From: Branchiostoma belcheri | Taxonomy: Eukaryota; Chordata; Leptocardii; Amphioxiformes; Branchiostomatidae | DNA: 64,000 bases | Assembly: GCF_001625305.1 (NCBI RefSeq) | Contig: NW_017804076.1 | Coordinates: 1,969,480 to 2,033,479 of the forward strand | Direction: 5' to 3' | Translations under genes and position numbers: made by a program | Notes under the pieces: model-generated | Databases searched by the model: none | What the model saw: the letters and a program-made list of their open reading frames with translations, nothing else | Told to the model about the DNA's origin: nothing | Shown here: positions 20,559 to 32,884 of the stretch, in pieces | Layout: every line of letters starts with the position of its first letter | Position numbering within the stretch: the stretch's first letter is position 1

Positions 20559-23500
20559 ATGAGGAAACTTGACGAAGAAGCAACGGCGAGTACCGCCGAT
20601 ATCCGTGCGGTGATTCCGCCCCAGAAGACGCAGGACTCGGGTCTGAATCTGCCCACCATGTTGCTGGGAGCCCTTTGCGTCCTACTGGCTATCATCGCCA
20701 TCGTGCTGGCCGCCGTCAGCATGAACCGACAGAACGTGTACAACATCGGGGCGGCTCAGGGTACCTCGGGCGGCGGCAACGACGGACCGGCGGCCGGCAA
20801 GACCTGGCTGATCATGATCGGGCACGACTACGGTGCACACGAGTACATGTAAGTCAAGCCCTGTTTACATACATCCTACGGATAGTTTTCCTCGACGATT
20901 TTGCCGTCCTGTAGTTTTAAGAAGAACCACAGGGCACTTACGCCAAAAAGTAGTTACAGGGCACAGTTTAAAATCAAACTGTTGCACCCGTTTCTTCTCA
21001 AACCTACGACGACAAACGCGGAAACATAACCACCGTAGGTACTAAGTATGTGACTTGATATTTCATCGACATTACATAGACACCTGCTGGTGCATTTGAT
21101 AATTGTTAAACTCCAACGGAGCACTGAACTATGCAAAGACATAGTACAATCATGCAACTATCCATGCTTACATGTAGAAGGAATGGTAAGGATGTTTCCA
21201 TCCACCTGACGCTACTGAAAAATATCTAAAAAACAAATTAACGGCAGGTACTACTGTGTAAGTTTTTGCCATGGACGTTTAAGAGACAAAGAATACGTGC
21301 GGAACATATTCAATAGGCGCAGCCAACCGTGAGATGACTCGGTAAACTGCAACATGAGACGAGGACAATACCCCCGGACGTCGACCTTCAGGGGTCAAAC
21401 ATGGGGTAGAAAACACCGTCTCTTTGTTGGAAAAATGTGTAAACATCGTCGCAACTGCACGAATGGTGATGATTTTATAGTTTGGCTAAACTCTACCAGG
21501 TACCGCGGATCGCAACATGTACCCTCTCTGGTATACTCAGCTGGTATAGTATTCCCTTTTATTGGCTAATTACCTCCATGAAAAATTGAGGTATTGTTTT
21601 TGGCGCGTCTGTGTGTTTGCGTGTCTGTGTTTCCGCACCATAACTTCATAACGCCTTCATGGATTGTAATGATATTTGGTATGCTGGTAGGTCTTAGAAA
21701 GACAAAGGTCAAGGTCAAATATGGGCCTCCTGGTGGATGACCTTCGTACTGCAGCAGAACTTCCTATTGTTCAAATTGCCTATTCAATGAAACAAATCAT
21801 TTACATAAACTCATATTTCATGGAGGTATGAGATCTCAGAATTCTTGATTCTACTATTTTTCCAGCGATCCGCGGCTATAGTTTGGCTGTCTGTGCCAAA
21901 TATTTTTAAATCTTTACCTTGAAGACCACGTCGATTTTCTTCTTCTTTTTTTATATTCCAACATATAATCACAAGACGTGGCGACGTCACACTCAAGTTT
22001 TGTTTTAAACTTATATTAAGTTATATTAATGCCGCCACCAACACAGGGGACAATACAATACTCATTTGCACCTGATCGAAGTGAGGAAAGTAGTATAAAG
22101 TGTCTTTCCCAAGGGCACAAGATCGGTGGCATGTAAGGACTCGAACCCGGGACCTCTTGGTTACGAGTCGAGAAATCTGCCGCTACACCACACGACCCCA
22201 CGTCGATTTGTATCATTTGTGATTGTGGCATTTTTCAAAACGTTATTCACAACATAACTATGGGTTCCATATTTTTTTTCAATCTACCATACAGCGACGT
22301 GGAAGGAAACCTAGCGGGGTACCACCATGACCTGATCCGGGAGGTGTGCGCGGCGGCCGGACTGAACTGCCGCACGGTGTGGGACTCCTACCCGAACTGT
22401 TGGGACTCCCAGGCCGGCCAGCACGGCAAGGGAGGGCAGGGTAAGGATCTGGGCACATGCATTTGTCGAGCGATCGATCGCAATCTGAGGGCATATTCCT
22501 AGCAAAGTCGTTCAAAGTTGTACAAAATTGTCGTACAAAATTCAATTGTCTTGTTGGTGGTAGAAAACAACGCGACATAAAAATCGTTGTGGTCGAGTCT
22601 CGTCAAGAATGGAGGTGAAGGTCGGAGTAAAACTGTCGCGGCATCAAGTAACAATCTCGAGCTCTTTTTTCGGGGCCATATTTGTGCTTTTAAAGCTTGC
22701 GACTGGTATAAGGGATGAATACAAGCATCATGTACTATACGTCATATGGAAATTCCTAGATATTTCTGAGGCATTTAATCCGGTCATGATTGTGCTCTAT
22801 ATTAACAAGGCTCGGAAAATGCGAAACTTCTACAGATCTTCATGTAACTTACCCTCCTAACCTACCCTCCTAATAGTGAAACATAGAATCTTAGAAAAGT
22901 AACTCAAAACAGTCCCCATAGTTACCCTACTTTTGCCGCATGTCTCCAGGTCTGATGAACGGGTGGTACGACGCCTGTACCGGCTGGTCCCGGACCCGTC
23001 TCCGGGACGGAACCTTCTCCTTCTCCAAGGCCTTCCTGCCGACTCACCCGCCGGCGTTCTACGTCAGAAGGGGGAACCCCGGAAACTTCAACGTGAACGA
23101 CGTCTCTGGCAAGAAGATTGGTAAATTTCAACTGCTAACACCAATATCATACAATATTTAGCCTCATAAAGTTATGATTGGTAAATTTCGGCTTTGTAAT
23201 CAATGACGCATCTCAGGTAATATTGATTTTATTCGTGTACCTGCTATGTCATTGGAAATAAAATCTGAATCCGTCTCGCACCGCAGTTTTCATGGACGGC
23301 TGGGTGGACGACGAGAAGTGCCTGGCCAGGCAGTCGAGCATCACGGGATCGGTGCTACCGGCGGATAAGATCCTCCACGTGACCGAAACCGACGCATTTC
23401 AGGAGAAAATCAGCACCGGAGAGGTGACTGTTCAGTTTGTTCTTCTTTTGTTATCATAGCTGTTACCGTTCCCGTTAAATAGAAAATGTGGTATACGATA

Positions 23501-25053
23501 TTAGAACATTTCTCCGAAAAAAAACAGAATCAAAGATGTAAAGTAACTCGCCTTTTCAAATGAGAGATTAAAACCTGAACTTCTGCTGCAGTACCATAAC
23601 AAGCCGCTAAGGAGTCCAAAATCTAATCATTTTGCGGTCTTCCCAAGACCTACCCACCTACCATGTTTCATAGAAATCCATCCTTAGCTGGTTGAGTTAT
23701 CGTGCTAAAACACAAACATACCTGTGGACGCATTCCTGTACAATTCCAAGAATTATTGCAGACTGCACACAATAAGGCACCATTAGGCTCGCCCCTGAGG
23801 CGTCGCCAAAATATAGGGTGTTACATGGCCCTTGTATAGAAAATTCAGCACTAAATGTCCGACAAATCACACTGAATATGACTTGTCTAACTTACAGGTG
23901 GATGCTGGGTGGGCAGCCGGCACGTTTATTTCACAGGGATACGTTGACGAGTCCGTCATTCAAATCTTGTCTCCCACCTCGCCGCAAACCTGCATGCTGG
24001 ACGGCTGTAAGTCACAAGTGCCGTAGGGGGGGGTGCATACAGTGACGTAGTTTCACTAAGGCCATGTTGATTTGATTATATGTATTCTGGGAACCCCAAA
24101 ACTGGTGCGAGCGTGTGAAAATAAAATGAAAATAAAAATTAGCAAAAAAAGTTGCCTTGATTATCATATCTTAGTGGTATGTATGTATATAGTATGGTGT
24201 GGCGAATAATAGACTATTCATTTTCATTTCTTTACATACTTCTTCTTTTCCTTTTGACTTGATTTTGGCGTTCTACAACATGAGTGTCGTTTTCCAATAT
24301 ATTTTCTGTTGCAATTTACAGAATATATTCGCTGATTTTGCAGCTGCTTTGTATGATTTACAGTATGGTCGATTACTTTTTTGGAAACGGACGAAAATTT
24401 ATGAGCGGGAGGATGTCATACATATAATTAAATCAGCATGGCCTAATATAACTTTTAAAGTTGAATTGAATTAACCATATGGTTCTTGATTCATAATCAG
24501 CTTTTGCGGATGAGCTTTCTTTGCTTTGTCCTGGGTTGTGAATTGTCATCCAATGACAGGTGTGTTTACAAAAATGTATTTTGTTTTGTCCTGCTTTGAA
24601 GCAACTGTGATCCAATGACAGGTGTGTTTACAAAAATGATGAAATTACTTCCGCAGCTGCCATGATGACCCGGAAGGACAACAATTTCACCGTGTACTGG
24701 AACCAGGGCTTCGACAAGCTGGTGGAGAGCGGCAGATTCACCAGACTGTGCAGCGAGGCCTCCCAGCGCCACGGTAAGGTATTGCAGTGTCTCCGGTGGA
24801 AAAAAAATCTAGTTGGTCTGTACTCTTTTAACTCCACGGTCTGTTCAAGTCATTTTTAGTACAGGGACCAGTGTTGCAGCCCACTTTGTACTTGAACTAC
24901 ACTGTCAAAACGTAATTTTACTCTATCATGGACGACTGTAAACTGTTCTTAGCTTTGTCATATAGAGAAACTAATTTTATGAGAAGTCTGCCTTCATGCC
25001 GTTATATTTCTTCCACAGGAAGGGTGGGCACAGTGTCATGTCTGAACGTGTGA
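20559..25053 (+). CDS. Type II membrane protein with a family-3 solute-binding-protein-like ectodomain
   Basis: Seven exons, 20559-20848, 22295-22440, 22950-23120, 23287-23423, 23898-24006, 24657-24773, 25019-25053, give 334 residues in one frame. Residues 1-30 are a short cytosolic segment, 31-54 a membrane helix (LLGALCVLLAIIAIVLAAVS), then a Gly-rich linker and a bilobed binding-protein-like domain: GNLAGYHHDLIREVC, GWYDACTGWSRTRL, TFSFSKAFLP, GKKIVFMDGW (exon junction), VDAGWAAGTF, MMTRKDNNFTVYWNQGFDKL. These match the bacterial family-3 amino-acid-binding fold, also the ligand domain of ionotropic glutamate receptors, but there is no ion-channel insertion. Likely role: binding a small ligand outside the cell; the ligand is unknown. 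It is convergent with the COMT-like gene, 627 bp between stop codons. The first intron (1.4 kb) carries repeats. Confidence 0.8.
21570..21831. mobile_element. Short inverted-terminal element in intron 1 of the solute-binding-like gene
   Basis: Ends TACCTCCATGAAA and TTTCATGGAGGTA are inverted copies, 260 bp apart, enclosing AT-rich DNA with no open frame of note. A miniature transposon is likely. Confidence 0.5.
21965..22204 (-). mobile_element. tRNA-derived SINE (family 1)
   Basis: On the minus strand a tRNA-like head (GTCGTGTGGTGTAGCGGCAG, later GGGTTCGAGTCC) is followed by a conserved core (GCCCTTGGGAAAGACACTTT, then CTCACTTCGATCAGGTG) and a tail ending in AAACTTGAGTGTGACGTCGC. Further copies lie at 26020-26175, 35405-35640, 40541-40793 and 47065-47180. 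The central core recalls the conserved domains described in deuterostome SINEs (Deu or Nin-DC type); which one needs alignment. Confidence 0.75.
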
Positions 25054-25680
25054 CGTCGACGAACGACAGTTGCGAGAAAAGGAAAACACTGAGTCTTCCT
25101 ATTCTGCCTACAGGGGAAAGATGCCTTAAGGTCAAATTTGCACATTAAGAAAGCCAGTACTTTTCAGCTTAAAGTTTTCTTCTTTATTCAGATTTTTCTT
25201 AGCTAATGAAGCAAAGCGTGAACAATGTAAAGTAGAATATTACAAAATCAAGAATTGCTGAATTTACACTTTTCTGTACTTAAGAACAGTACATTATAAA
25301 GTGGTGAAATCAAATTGTCTTACAAGGGAATAGATTAAGAAAAACATATGCATCGCTTTTCTAAGAAATATGTGATCTATTGAAAGTCTTCCTTAGAACT
25401 AGGCAAATTGTTCACAGTAAGTCCTAGAATTGTAATAACTACTGTATCTAATTACATATTGCTGTCGACATACAGGACGTTCAATGCGCAACATAGTTAA
25501 CTCTCGTTTCTGCATTATACACCTTGTGCAGAACTTCCAATTGCACATACTTGCATTAGAATCAACACAATATAGCACATTCTTAAAATGCATTGAGTTG
25601 TGGTCAACTTAATGCCTGGAAATACATGTAGTACTTATGAAGGACCATTCTCCACATGCAGTGTTTGCAATGTTCTGTCC

Positions 25681-28269
25681 CTAGCCTCGGTACACAGACT
25701 TCTCCATGCCGTCTGGTTTCTTGCCGTTGATTTTGCCCTCGTGGAAGGTAGACTCGTACTTGCCGCATGTCCGCACGTAGTCTGCGTAGTCTGGAGCCCC
25801 GGGGAAGATGATGTTATCAGCTACTACAACTGTGCCTGGGGAAATAGAAAATAGACTTTTTTTAGAAAATAAAAACGATTGATTTAATTGTAGCTCGCTT
25901 AGGGCCAAACCATTTTCTGTTAAGTCAATTTCATTCTTACGTTGTTTGACAACTAACGTTACTTGTTTCTTTTCCAACATTTAACACAGTTTTTTCTTTT
26001 CAAATATAACACTTTTATGCCTCAAACAACGCAGAGGATAATACTCCTTTTCACCTTAGTGAAGTGAGGAAAGTGCCTTTCTCAAGGGCACAAGATTGGT
26101 AGCATGGCAGGATTCGAACTCGGGACCTCTTAGTTCTGAGTCGAGCACGTTACTAGTTGCTAGTTCCACGTCTCCTAAGTGATTTTGTATTTGGCGCTTT
26201 GCATCAGACCTCACCGACCAGCCTTGACCCGAGACGGGGGAAGCTACAGGTTATATACCACAAATGGACGGAACTATTCCGTGAAGTCAACCAAAAATTT
26301 GGTTAAGTCCCAAACTGGCTTGTGTTGAGATGAGTACCTTTACGTAGTAGCTTGTTCTGTTCCAGTAGTTTGATATCTCTGAGGTAGAAGTCCTTCCAGT
26401 GGTCTATAAACACCATGTCAAACGACTCCACGTTAAACTTGGACTTCAGCTGGGGGATGACTTCAGCAGTTTCGGCTAGAACCTGGATAATCTGTGACAA
26501 AACAAACAAAGTATGGAAATATATAAACATGAACGTTGTAGAATGTTGAACAAGGGTAACAAACACAGAGATCAAATGTTTAACAACCACTGTCACAATC
26601 TTGCGAGAGGATGCTCGTCAAACCCAATCTACAAGTAGATCTTTCGGTGGCGGCAAAGAGACAGAGAGTATCAAATTGCCCAGGCAGTATCCATTGGCCA
26701 GACAGTATTCATTGGCCACCACATACTGTCTGGCCAATGGATACTGCTTGGCCAATTTGATGCTGTCTTTGCGGCTACCGAATTATCTGCGTGGAGATGA
26801 GTCAAACATACTTTCTCGTGTCTCCTCCGAAGCAAGGTCTTTCTCCACACCATTAAAAGAATTAACAGAATACAAAAATACAAATGGACAGGAATGTTGG
26901 CATTACCCTGTCTTGCAGCCCTGCAAACGCGATGATCTCCTTCGCCACAGCGGCGTTGTCCTGGTTGACCTCCACGGTGATAAACTTGGCTCCTTGCGGC
27001 AGCAGCCTGACCATTCTGACGGCGGAGTAGCCCATGTACGTGCCCAGCTCCAGCATGGTCTGAGGCGCCCTCTCCTTCACGAAACGGTCCAGGATCGCTC
27101 CTAGTGACAGAACAAAGATATATACGTGTCGAGAGAGACGAGGAAAGTTTAGATCTAGACTTCCTAACAGTTCTTAACCATTGCTGCGACAGGCTCTTTT
27201 CCTTCCTTGTCCTCTATATGCTAAAACTACCACTTACGAAGATGGAGGCGACCATGTGGCTCGAGGGTTAACTAAAACAAATTTGCCACACAAATAAATA
27301 AGTGAATACAAAGGTCAACAGTTGACAATCCCACAGTGGGGCTTGGTTGATTACGATACAAGTAAGGTGAGGTAATCGTGGTAATCCATGATGCGGCTTC
27401 GCTACAGCTGGCGTGTTAATTTTATTTTAGCCAAGCATTTTAGCCAAGCCAACGATGTTTGGCGCCTCAGGCTATCGCCCAGCTAAACCGTTACTTCTAT
27501 AACTGACCTTTCTCGTCCCCGACACTCATGTTCCATTCCTTCTCCCGGCCGTACTTGTCCACCGCTGCCAGCACGCTGTCAGGGTCTCCACGTGACGCGG
27601 TCTGTAGGACATACTGCAGGACACGCCGCTCCTTACTCATGTCTGTACAGAATATAATAATAAACACCAAACGTTAGTCGCCCTTCTTTCCAGTTTGATC
27701 AACGAGTTTGATACATTTCATTCTGTAGATAAATTCAAAATTAATATATTTTACGAGTAGACAATCAGTTTTGTGCAAATAGGTAAATACATTAGAGTGA
27801 GAAATTTTACATAAACGTGGTTAAACTGGCACTGATATACTCGTTATTACTATCCTAAAACAATATTTTACCTTTATGCACCTATAGTTGAAGATAACCT
27901 TACGAAAGACCCTGTACTTAATCACTTATCATAACATGTTATATATTGGCATCATAAGCACTTTCAAAACCGTGTGTCACATAAAGCACATGTCAAAGCG
28001 GCTTTGTCTGTCCATATACACAATGTACACTCATTCAACACTGTGCATGTCATTCTCTATTGATACGCCAGGTGGATACCTTGAACTCGAGCCAGGTAGG
28101 TAAATAACATAGTATTAAAGCAAACCTTACCGCTCTGCGATGTCTGCTTCCTTGCACCTGGGAATCGCCCGAAAATGCTGAATGTCGACGTCTCTGTTGC
28201 AGGTTGTTGTACAACGTTGTGCAGCAGTGCCCGTACTGAACACCTTTTAAAGCACAGCTGGACAAACAT
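25681..28269 (-). CDS. COMT: Catechol O-methyltransferase-like enzyme
   Basis: Five exons on the minus strand, 28131-28269, 27508-27642, 26907-27100, 26339-26492, 25681-25835, give 258 residues. The enzyme family moves a methyl group from S-adenosylmethionine to a catechol hydroxyl with Mg2+. Visible signatures: substrate and SAM loop [14 protein letters not shown] motif [15 protein letters not shown], acidic ribose-binding [10 protein letters not shown], the Asp-Lys catalytic pair in [13 protein letters not shown], the Mg-binding Asp-Asn in [14 protein letters not shown], and [10 protein letters not shown] at the C terminus. The first exon encodes a 46-residue Arg-rich extension almost free of acidic residues ([20 protein letters not shown]), more like a mitochondrial targeting sequence than the membrane anchor of vertebrate MB-COMT. 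An upstream in-frame ATG at 28329 and an internal one at 27640 (211 residues, soluble form) are alternatives. Confidence 0.9.
26020..26175 (-). mobile_element. tRNA-derived SINE (family 1), in the last COMT intron
   Basis: Shares the head (GAGTTCGAATCC) and the core GCCCTTGAGAAAGGCACTTT with the element at 21965-22204; the tail is truncated at the low-coordinate end. Confidence 0.65.
26645..26780. mobile_element. Hairpin (foldback) element in a COMT intron
   Basis: Arms of about 60 bp, CAGTATCCATTGGCCAGACA against its reverse complement, meet around 26718 with almost no loop. No coding capacity; a miniature inverted-repeat element is likely. Confidence 0.7.
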
Positions 28270-28885
28270 GACGTCAGTGTCCTCATTCAGTCGTACCTGG
28301 CGGTGCCACGATGAGACGGTAAAAACCATTCAACGTTTTCGCATTCCCACGATGCATTGCGACGGGGGGGTAAAATCTCCCAGGTTGCATAGCGCAGAAA
28401 GGTATTTTGTTCACGTTAAACGGCTTGTTTTTCTGTGTGTTTTGAGGTGTTGGGGCTCAACATTAATTGACTAACTATGGGTTTTAATTTTTGTGTTCTT
28501 TTCAACATGGAACATGTGGTGTGTAATGTTACAGTCAACGCTATACTATGGAAACTTACGCGCCATACCGTCTGTCAATAGAAAAAGATATACAATTATA
28601 TTGCTCGAAATATTTCAACAGATGTTGAAGTATATAATTTTAAGGGAGCAACCCTCATTGTTTCAGTTTATGTCATCAACGAAAGTAAAAACACCACAGG
28701 AACACATTCCACCCACCTGGCGCTATGCAACCTGGGAATGCCCCCCCCCCCCCCNNNNNNNNNNNNNNNNNNNNCCCCCCCAGTCGCAATGCATCGTGTG
28801 AATGAGAAAATGGTGACTGGACAAACATGAATTATCAGTGTGCTCATTACGTCGTACCTGGTAGTGCCACGATGACACGGTACCA
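28262..28885. repeat. Rearranged duplication of the COMT 5' region around an assembly gap
   Basis: A block containing the COMT start region (28262-28330) recurs in the same orientation at 28822-28885, while the adjoining block (28345-28405, GATGCATTGCGAC plus a G run) recurs inverted at 28715-28805, interrupted by a C run and 20 N at 28755-28774. The second copy keeps only the first four codons of COMT exon 1. The homopolymer and gap make the local assembly uncertain. Confidence 0.6.
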
Positions 28886-30202
28886 TACGAGACGAGGACC
28901 GATGACTCAGAGACCTGGTCAAAGTTTAAAATGACGTCATTGGACGATACCATGCAAGCCAATACGTTTAGTGGGGCCTTCATAATACCTGTATTTTATG
29001 CAGTATTCCAAAGAATAAAATCCGGATTCTGGGGCTGTGTTTTCTTTTCCTATCTACTTCGGAGACTTCTAATTATCGTATTTTCAATGTCGAGACGATT
29101 AAATCACCAAAATGCCTTGTTTATGTGTATGTTTCACCTGCGTCATTGAAAACCGAAGACTGATAAACAATGTGTAACAATTTATTGTAAGTACTTCCTC
29201 AAAGAACGAAGCCGCTTAAAAGCTGTAAACAGAGCGCCTACAGCAGTTCCGGTTGGCATTGAATTTTCAAACTGTGATATCTTCAAGTAGTACATGTTTT
29301 GTATTTTCCTCTGTTTCCTCCAACCGAATTCCTGTACCACATATCTCACAATTGGAATACTTCACAAGGCAGGGCAGTTGTTGAATGAACGTAATGCATA
29401 ACGTATTTTAAGTACGGTAGTGTATGTCATTAATTTACCCTATATGTATTTGTATGTCCGTTATTATTCTATATTGATATATCACTGAGATGCCAAGCTA
29501 AATTGTGAACCCACTAGTAAAAGTATCAGAATGTTTCAAAAATTCGAACGGAGTAAATCTAATAGTACATAACAACGCAATATTCCGTAATATGACGTCC
29601 ACAACGATCAATGTAGAACATAGTTACAAGGTCCACAACAAGTCTATACAGGCACCACCTCACACAAGCTTTTACATCACAATATTTACACAACACTTTG
29701 GTCCTATGAATTGACATATAATAATGATATATAAGAGGTAAATAGTCCGTTCTGTATTTTTACGATCCCAAAGCTTATTTGATATCAGGTGGAAGCTTGT
29801 ATATATGTATCAGTTTCATTCTAATAGTAAGACACATGCTTTTGTGTCTACCGTACATCTTTGTCCCACTGGGCACAGGTCACATGTTAACAGTCTTACA
29901 CAATGTATGTGGATGTGTGGATGTATCGAAGGCTGGTTCTAGTTATTTATGGGCGGTACCAAAAAAAGAGATGCCTCACGTGGCTTGTTTTGGGGCTATT
30001 TCAAATGCTTCAGGTATGAAATGATTGCAAAAATGTGCTAAGATATGGCAGTAAATGTCTATATCACACAGATTTTCTTATCCAGAATATTCTATTTTTG
30101 GTTTTGCTGCCCTGAAATTGCATTGTCCTGAGGACTGCGACCCTTTACAGTAGTGTGCATGTCGTTTCGGGTCTTCTAGATTTTCCCTCTTATAGACAAG
30201 AC
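28886..30202. other. Intergenic region without recognisable genes
   Basis: AT-rich sequence with only short open frames and no splice-bounded exon that I can support. It separates the COMT-like 5' end from the 3' end of TSP-C. Confidence 0.4.
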
Positions 30203-30858
30203 TCAGAGGATAAGACTATACATCCTATTCTGGACTCTGCACTTGGCCCAGCAATACCAGGCCATGGCCCCAGCAATAGCGATTCCGAGTAACGCGCCCA
30301 GGACGATCAGAACCCCGTGTGTGCCCAGAGACGTCAGCCCAGGAACACCTTAAAGAGAAACATCCAATTGTGTATATAAGATATACTAGATAATCTTATA
30401 CACAAGTATACATTGTCTAACGTTTCGATGACAATCAGACCAGAGTACTGCTTCTCGCTGCTATATGTAGCCGATGTAGGTGTTTGATACACATCGAAAC
30501 GTAAGCTATGTGAATTTAACTTGGAATCATGCACTCGCGGACACTTATTTGCATCCAAAACATGTTAGAAGCACGTTTTAACCTTGAGTGAAGAAAAAAC
30601 ATTCCCGAGCTCACCCCATTAAAAGAAATACTGCCGTGCAAGAAAAAAAAAAGATTTTTTTTCCAGACGGAACCCGGAAACACAAAATGTTTCTGGCTAG
30701 GCCTTACCGGAATCCGGAAAATACTTACCATGCCCAGGCTCATAAACCTCGAACCCTTTGCCAAGATCCTGTGACCGCCCCTCCCCCTCTGTGTAAAGCA
30801 GCGCCAAAAACACCACAACAAGGAGAAAGGCTCGAAGACGAACATTTCCCGACGCCAT
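30203..30858 (-). CDS. TSP-C: family member without any TSP1 repeat (mini membrane protein)
   Basis: Two exons, 30729-30858 and 30203-30348, give 91 residues. The start context TGTACTTCAGACATGG and the signal peptide (MASGNVRLRAFLLVVVFLAL) match other family members, but the first exon continues into a short unique ectodomain (RSQDLGKGFEVYEPGHG) with no Trp/Cys pattern and splices in phase 1 directly to a membrane exon (GVLIVLGALLGIAIAGAMAW) with tail CWAKCRVQNRMYSLIL. I found no TSP1 exon in the 380 bp between. It is either a deletion derivative or a deliberately short form; the frame is intact. Its tail lacks the DPNRVMDIRG motif. Confidence 0.65.
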
Positions 30859-31446
30859 GTCTGAAGTACAACCGAACGGAATCTGTAAAACGAAGAAACC
30901 TACAGTGAGTGTACATGTCGTTGGAAGACAGACGAAAAATGCCCTCACTATGCATGTTGTAGAAATTTACTAATAAACTGGTGGACGTACCAACTACTAA
31001 GTATCTGATACCAGCCCAGAAGAGAACAAGAAACAGTAAAGCCGAGGAAAGGAAAGTAGGAAAGTTTAGACCTGTGTTCACACCTTGTTCACGGTCAACA
31101 AACAATATGTAGGATGTTATCTTTAAATAGAAAATCAAGTTTGTCTTGTGTTTTTTGGTCTTCTCAACCGGTGTAAAATGAGAATTGCTACACAATCTCC
31201 AAGCAGGTGGCAAGATAGAATCCATTGTGAATACTCCCTTGCCACCTTGGAGACTAAGTTGTTACTTAGTATTAGGATTAAAGAAAGCATGTCCATAAAA
31301 ACAGAAAATTCTAATCAGACACTGAAAAGTTATTGAGACAGTGTAAACAATCATCGGTGACTCGTGCCTTGGTGCTTTGGCTTCGGGCCAGGATTCATGA
31401 CCTTGTAAACGGATTTCAGATATACTGATCAGAGACGGATGGAATT

Positions 31447-31535
31447 CACACACAAACATAGGCATCCACACACACACACACACACATGGGTACAGACACA
31501 CACACACACGGGTACAGACACACGCAAGCTCACAT

Positions 31536-31573
<38 letters not shown>

Positions 31574-31810
31574 GCACACACACACACACAAGCACACGCA
31601 CACACAAGCACACACAGACAGACAGACAGACACGCACACACACACACACACAAACAAGCACACACGGACAGAGAGAGACACACACGCACACACACAGACA
31701 TCCACGCAAACAAACATAGGCATCCACACACACACACACATACACGCACGCGCGCGCACGCACGAACGCACGCACAGACACACACGCACGCACACGCACA
31801 GACAAACAAA
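31447..31810. repeat. Long (CA)n-type microsatellite
   Basis: About 360 bp of CACA with interspersed GC and GA steps. It produces long false open frames in several phases that consist only of Thr-His or Cys-Val runs. Confidence 0.95.
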
Positions 31811-32429
31811 CATGCGCGTGCGTTGGCGGAAATACGTATAGCACCATATTTCCGCCATAATAGAACACAACATGTGCAATCCAGTTATTGTGCCGTACTT
31901 TAGTTCAAGGTTGTTCATCCTTAGTATTATTGTAGCGATATGCTTTACCGCCTCTCCGTATGTTCTCTCAGATATATCAAAACTTTTGTTTAGAAATAAA
32001 TACAGACATGTCATACCTTGATAAAAAGGACCCTTTCACGGTGTTGTCAGGGGCAAAACACTTCAATATGAAAGTTGCCGAGCAGGTTCTGTCACACGGA
32101 AGTGAGATACCACCTCAGATATTAGCCACGCCGCCCCAAAGTCACATCGTGGTTGAATCGAAGCAAATTTAACTTTGAAAGTGTTCGTGTTGCAGAAAAT
32201 GTTTACGACATCCAACACTGAGTAAAATTACCCAATTATACTTCTAATTATTGCACTGAATGAACGAGTCCAATATGTTCTGTAAGTCAACAACAATCTT
32301 TATTTGCATTCTCACGTTATACAAAAGCTCGCATCCTCAGTTTCTTCTAACGCTTCAGTCTCTGTCTAGTTTGACATAGAAAACAGGCAAAAACGAAGGG
32401 TCTGTTTTGGGTCATGTATAATACGGCGT

Positions 32430-32642
32430 GTGATCAACAAGTCCTTTAAAGGCAGACCAATTTGCAAATTGGGCGCAGAAGAACTAGTGACCGCAGCTGC
32501 CCTTTGGCAGTCTGGAGGCACAGTTTGTTGATGCAGTGAACCTTGAAGTTACCAGAAGAACAGCGACACTCGTGCCTGCGGTCACTAGTTCTTCTGCGCC
32601 CAATTTGCAAATTGGTCTGCCTTTAAAGGACTTGTTGATCAC
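32430..32642. mobile_element. MITE with about 66 bp perfect terminal inverted repeats
   Basis: It begins GTGATCAACAAGTCCTTTAA and ends with the reverse complement; the arms include AGGCAGACCAATTTGCAAAT. The 213 bp element has an 80 bp centre (GAACCTTGAAGTTACC). A degraded relative lies at about 36975-37125. No open frame; a non-autonomous DNA transposon. Confidence 0.85.
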
Positions 32643-32884
32643 TAAGAAGACCCCATCTCAAAGTTGCGGATTACATGAATATGACTAAAACGTTAACAGC
32701 AACAATGTTAAACATATATGATTGCTGGAGAATAATATTAGTACAAACAAACATTACAATTGTAGTCGTCACGGTAAGTAGATCCCGAGTATCTATGGAT
32801 ACATGTAAGACGTGTGGGTATCATAGGGAATTTTATACGTATTCCTAAGGACTTTCTATATACTAGTTATGTCCTTGGTTTTCC

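Noticed and set aside
26601..27104. 167-codon open frame (+)
   Set aside because: Runs through a hairpin element and the antisense of a COMT exon.
31262..32014. Overlapping long open frames on both strands rich in Cys-Val or Thr-His
   Set aside because: They are translations of the CA-type microsatellite and have no domain or splice context.
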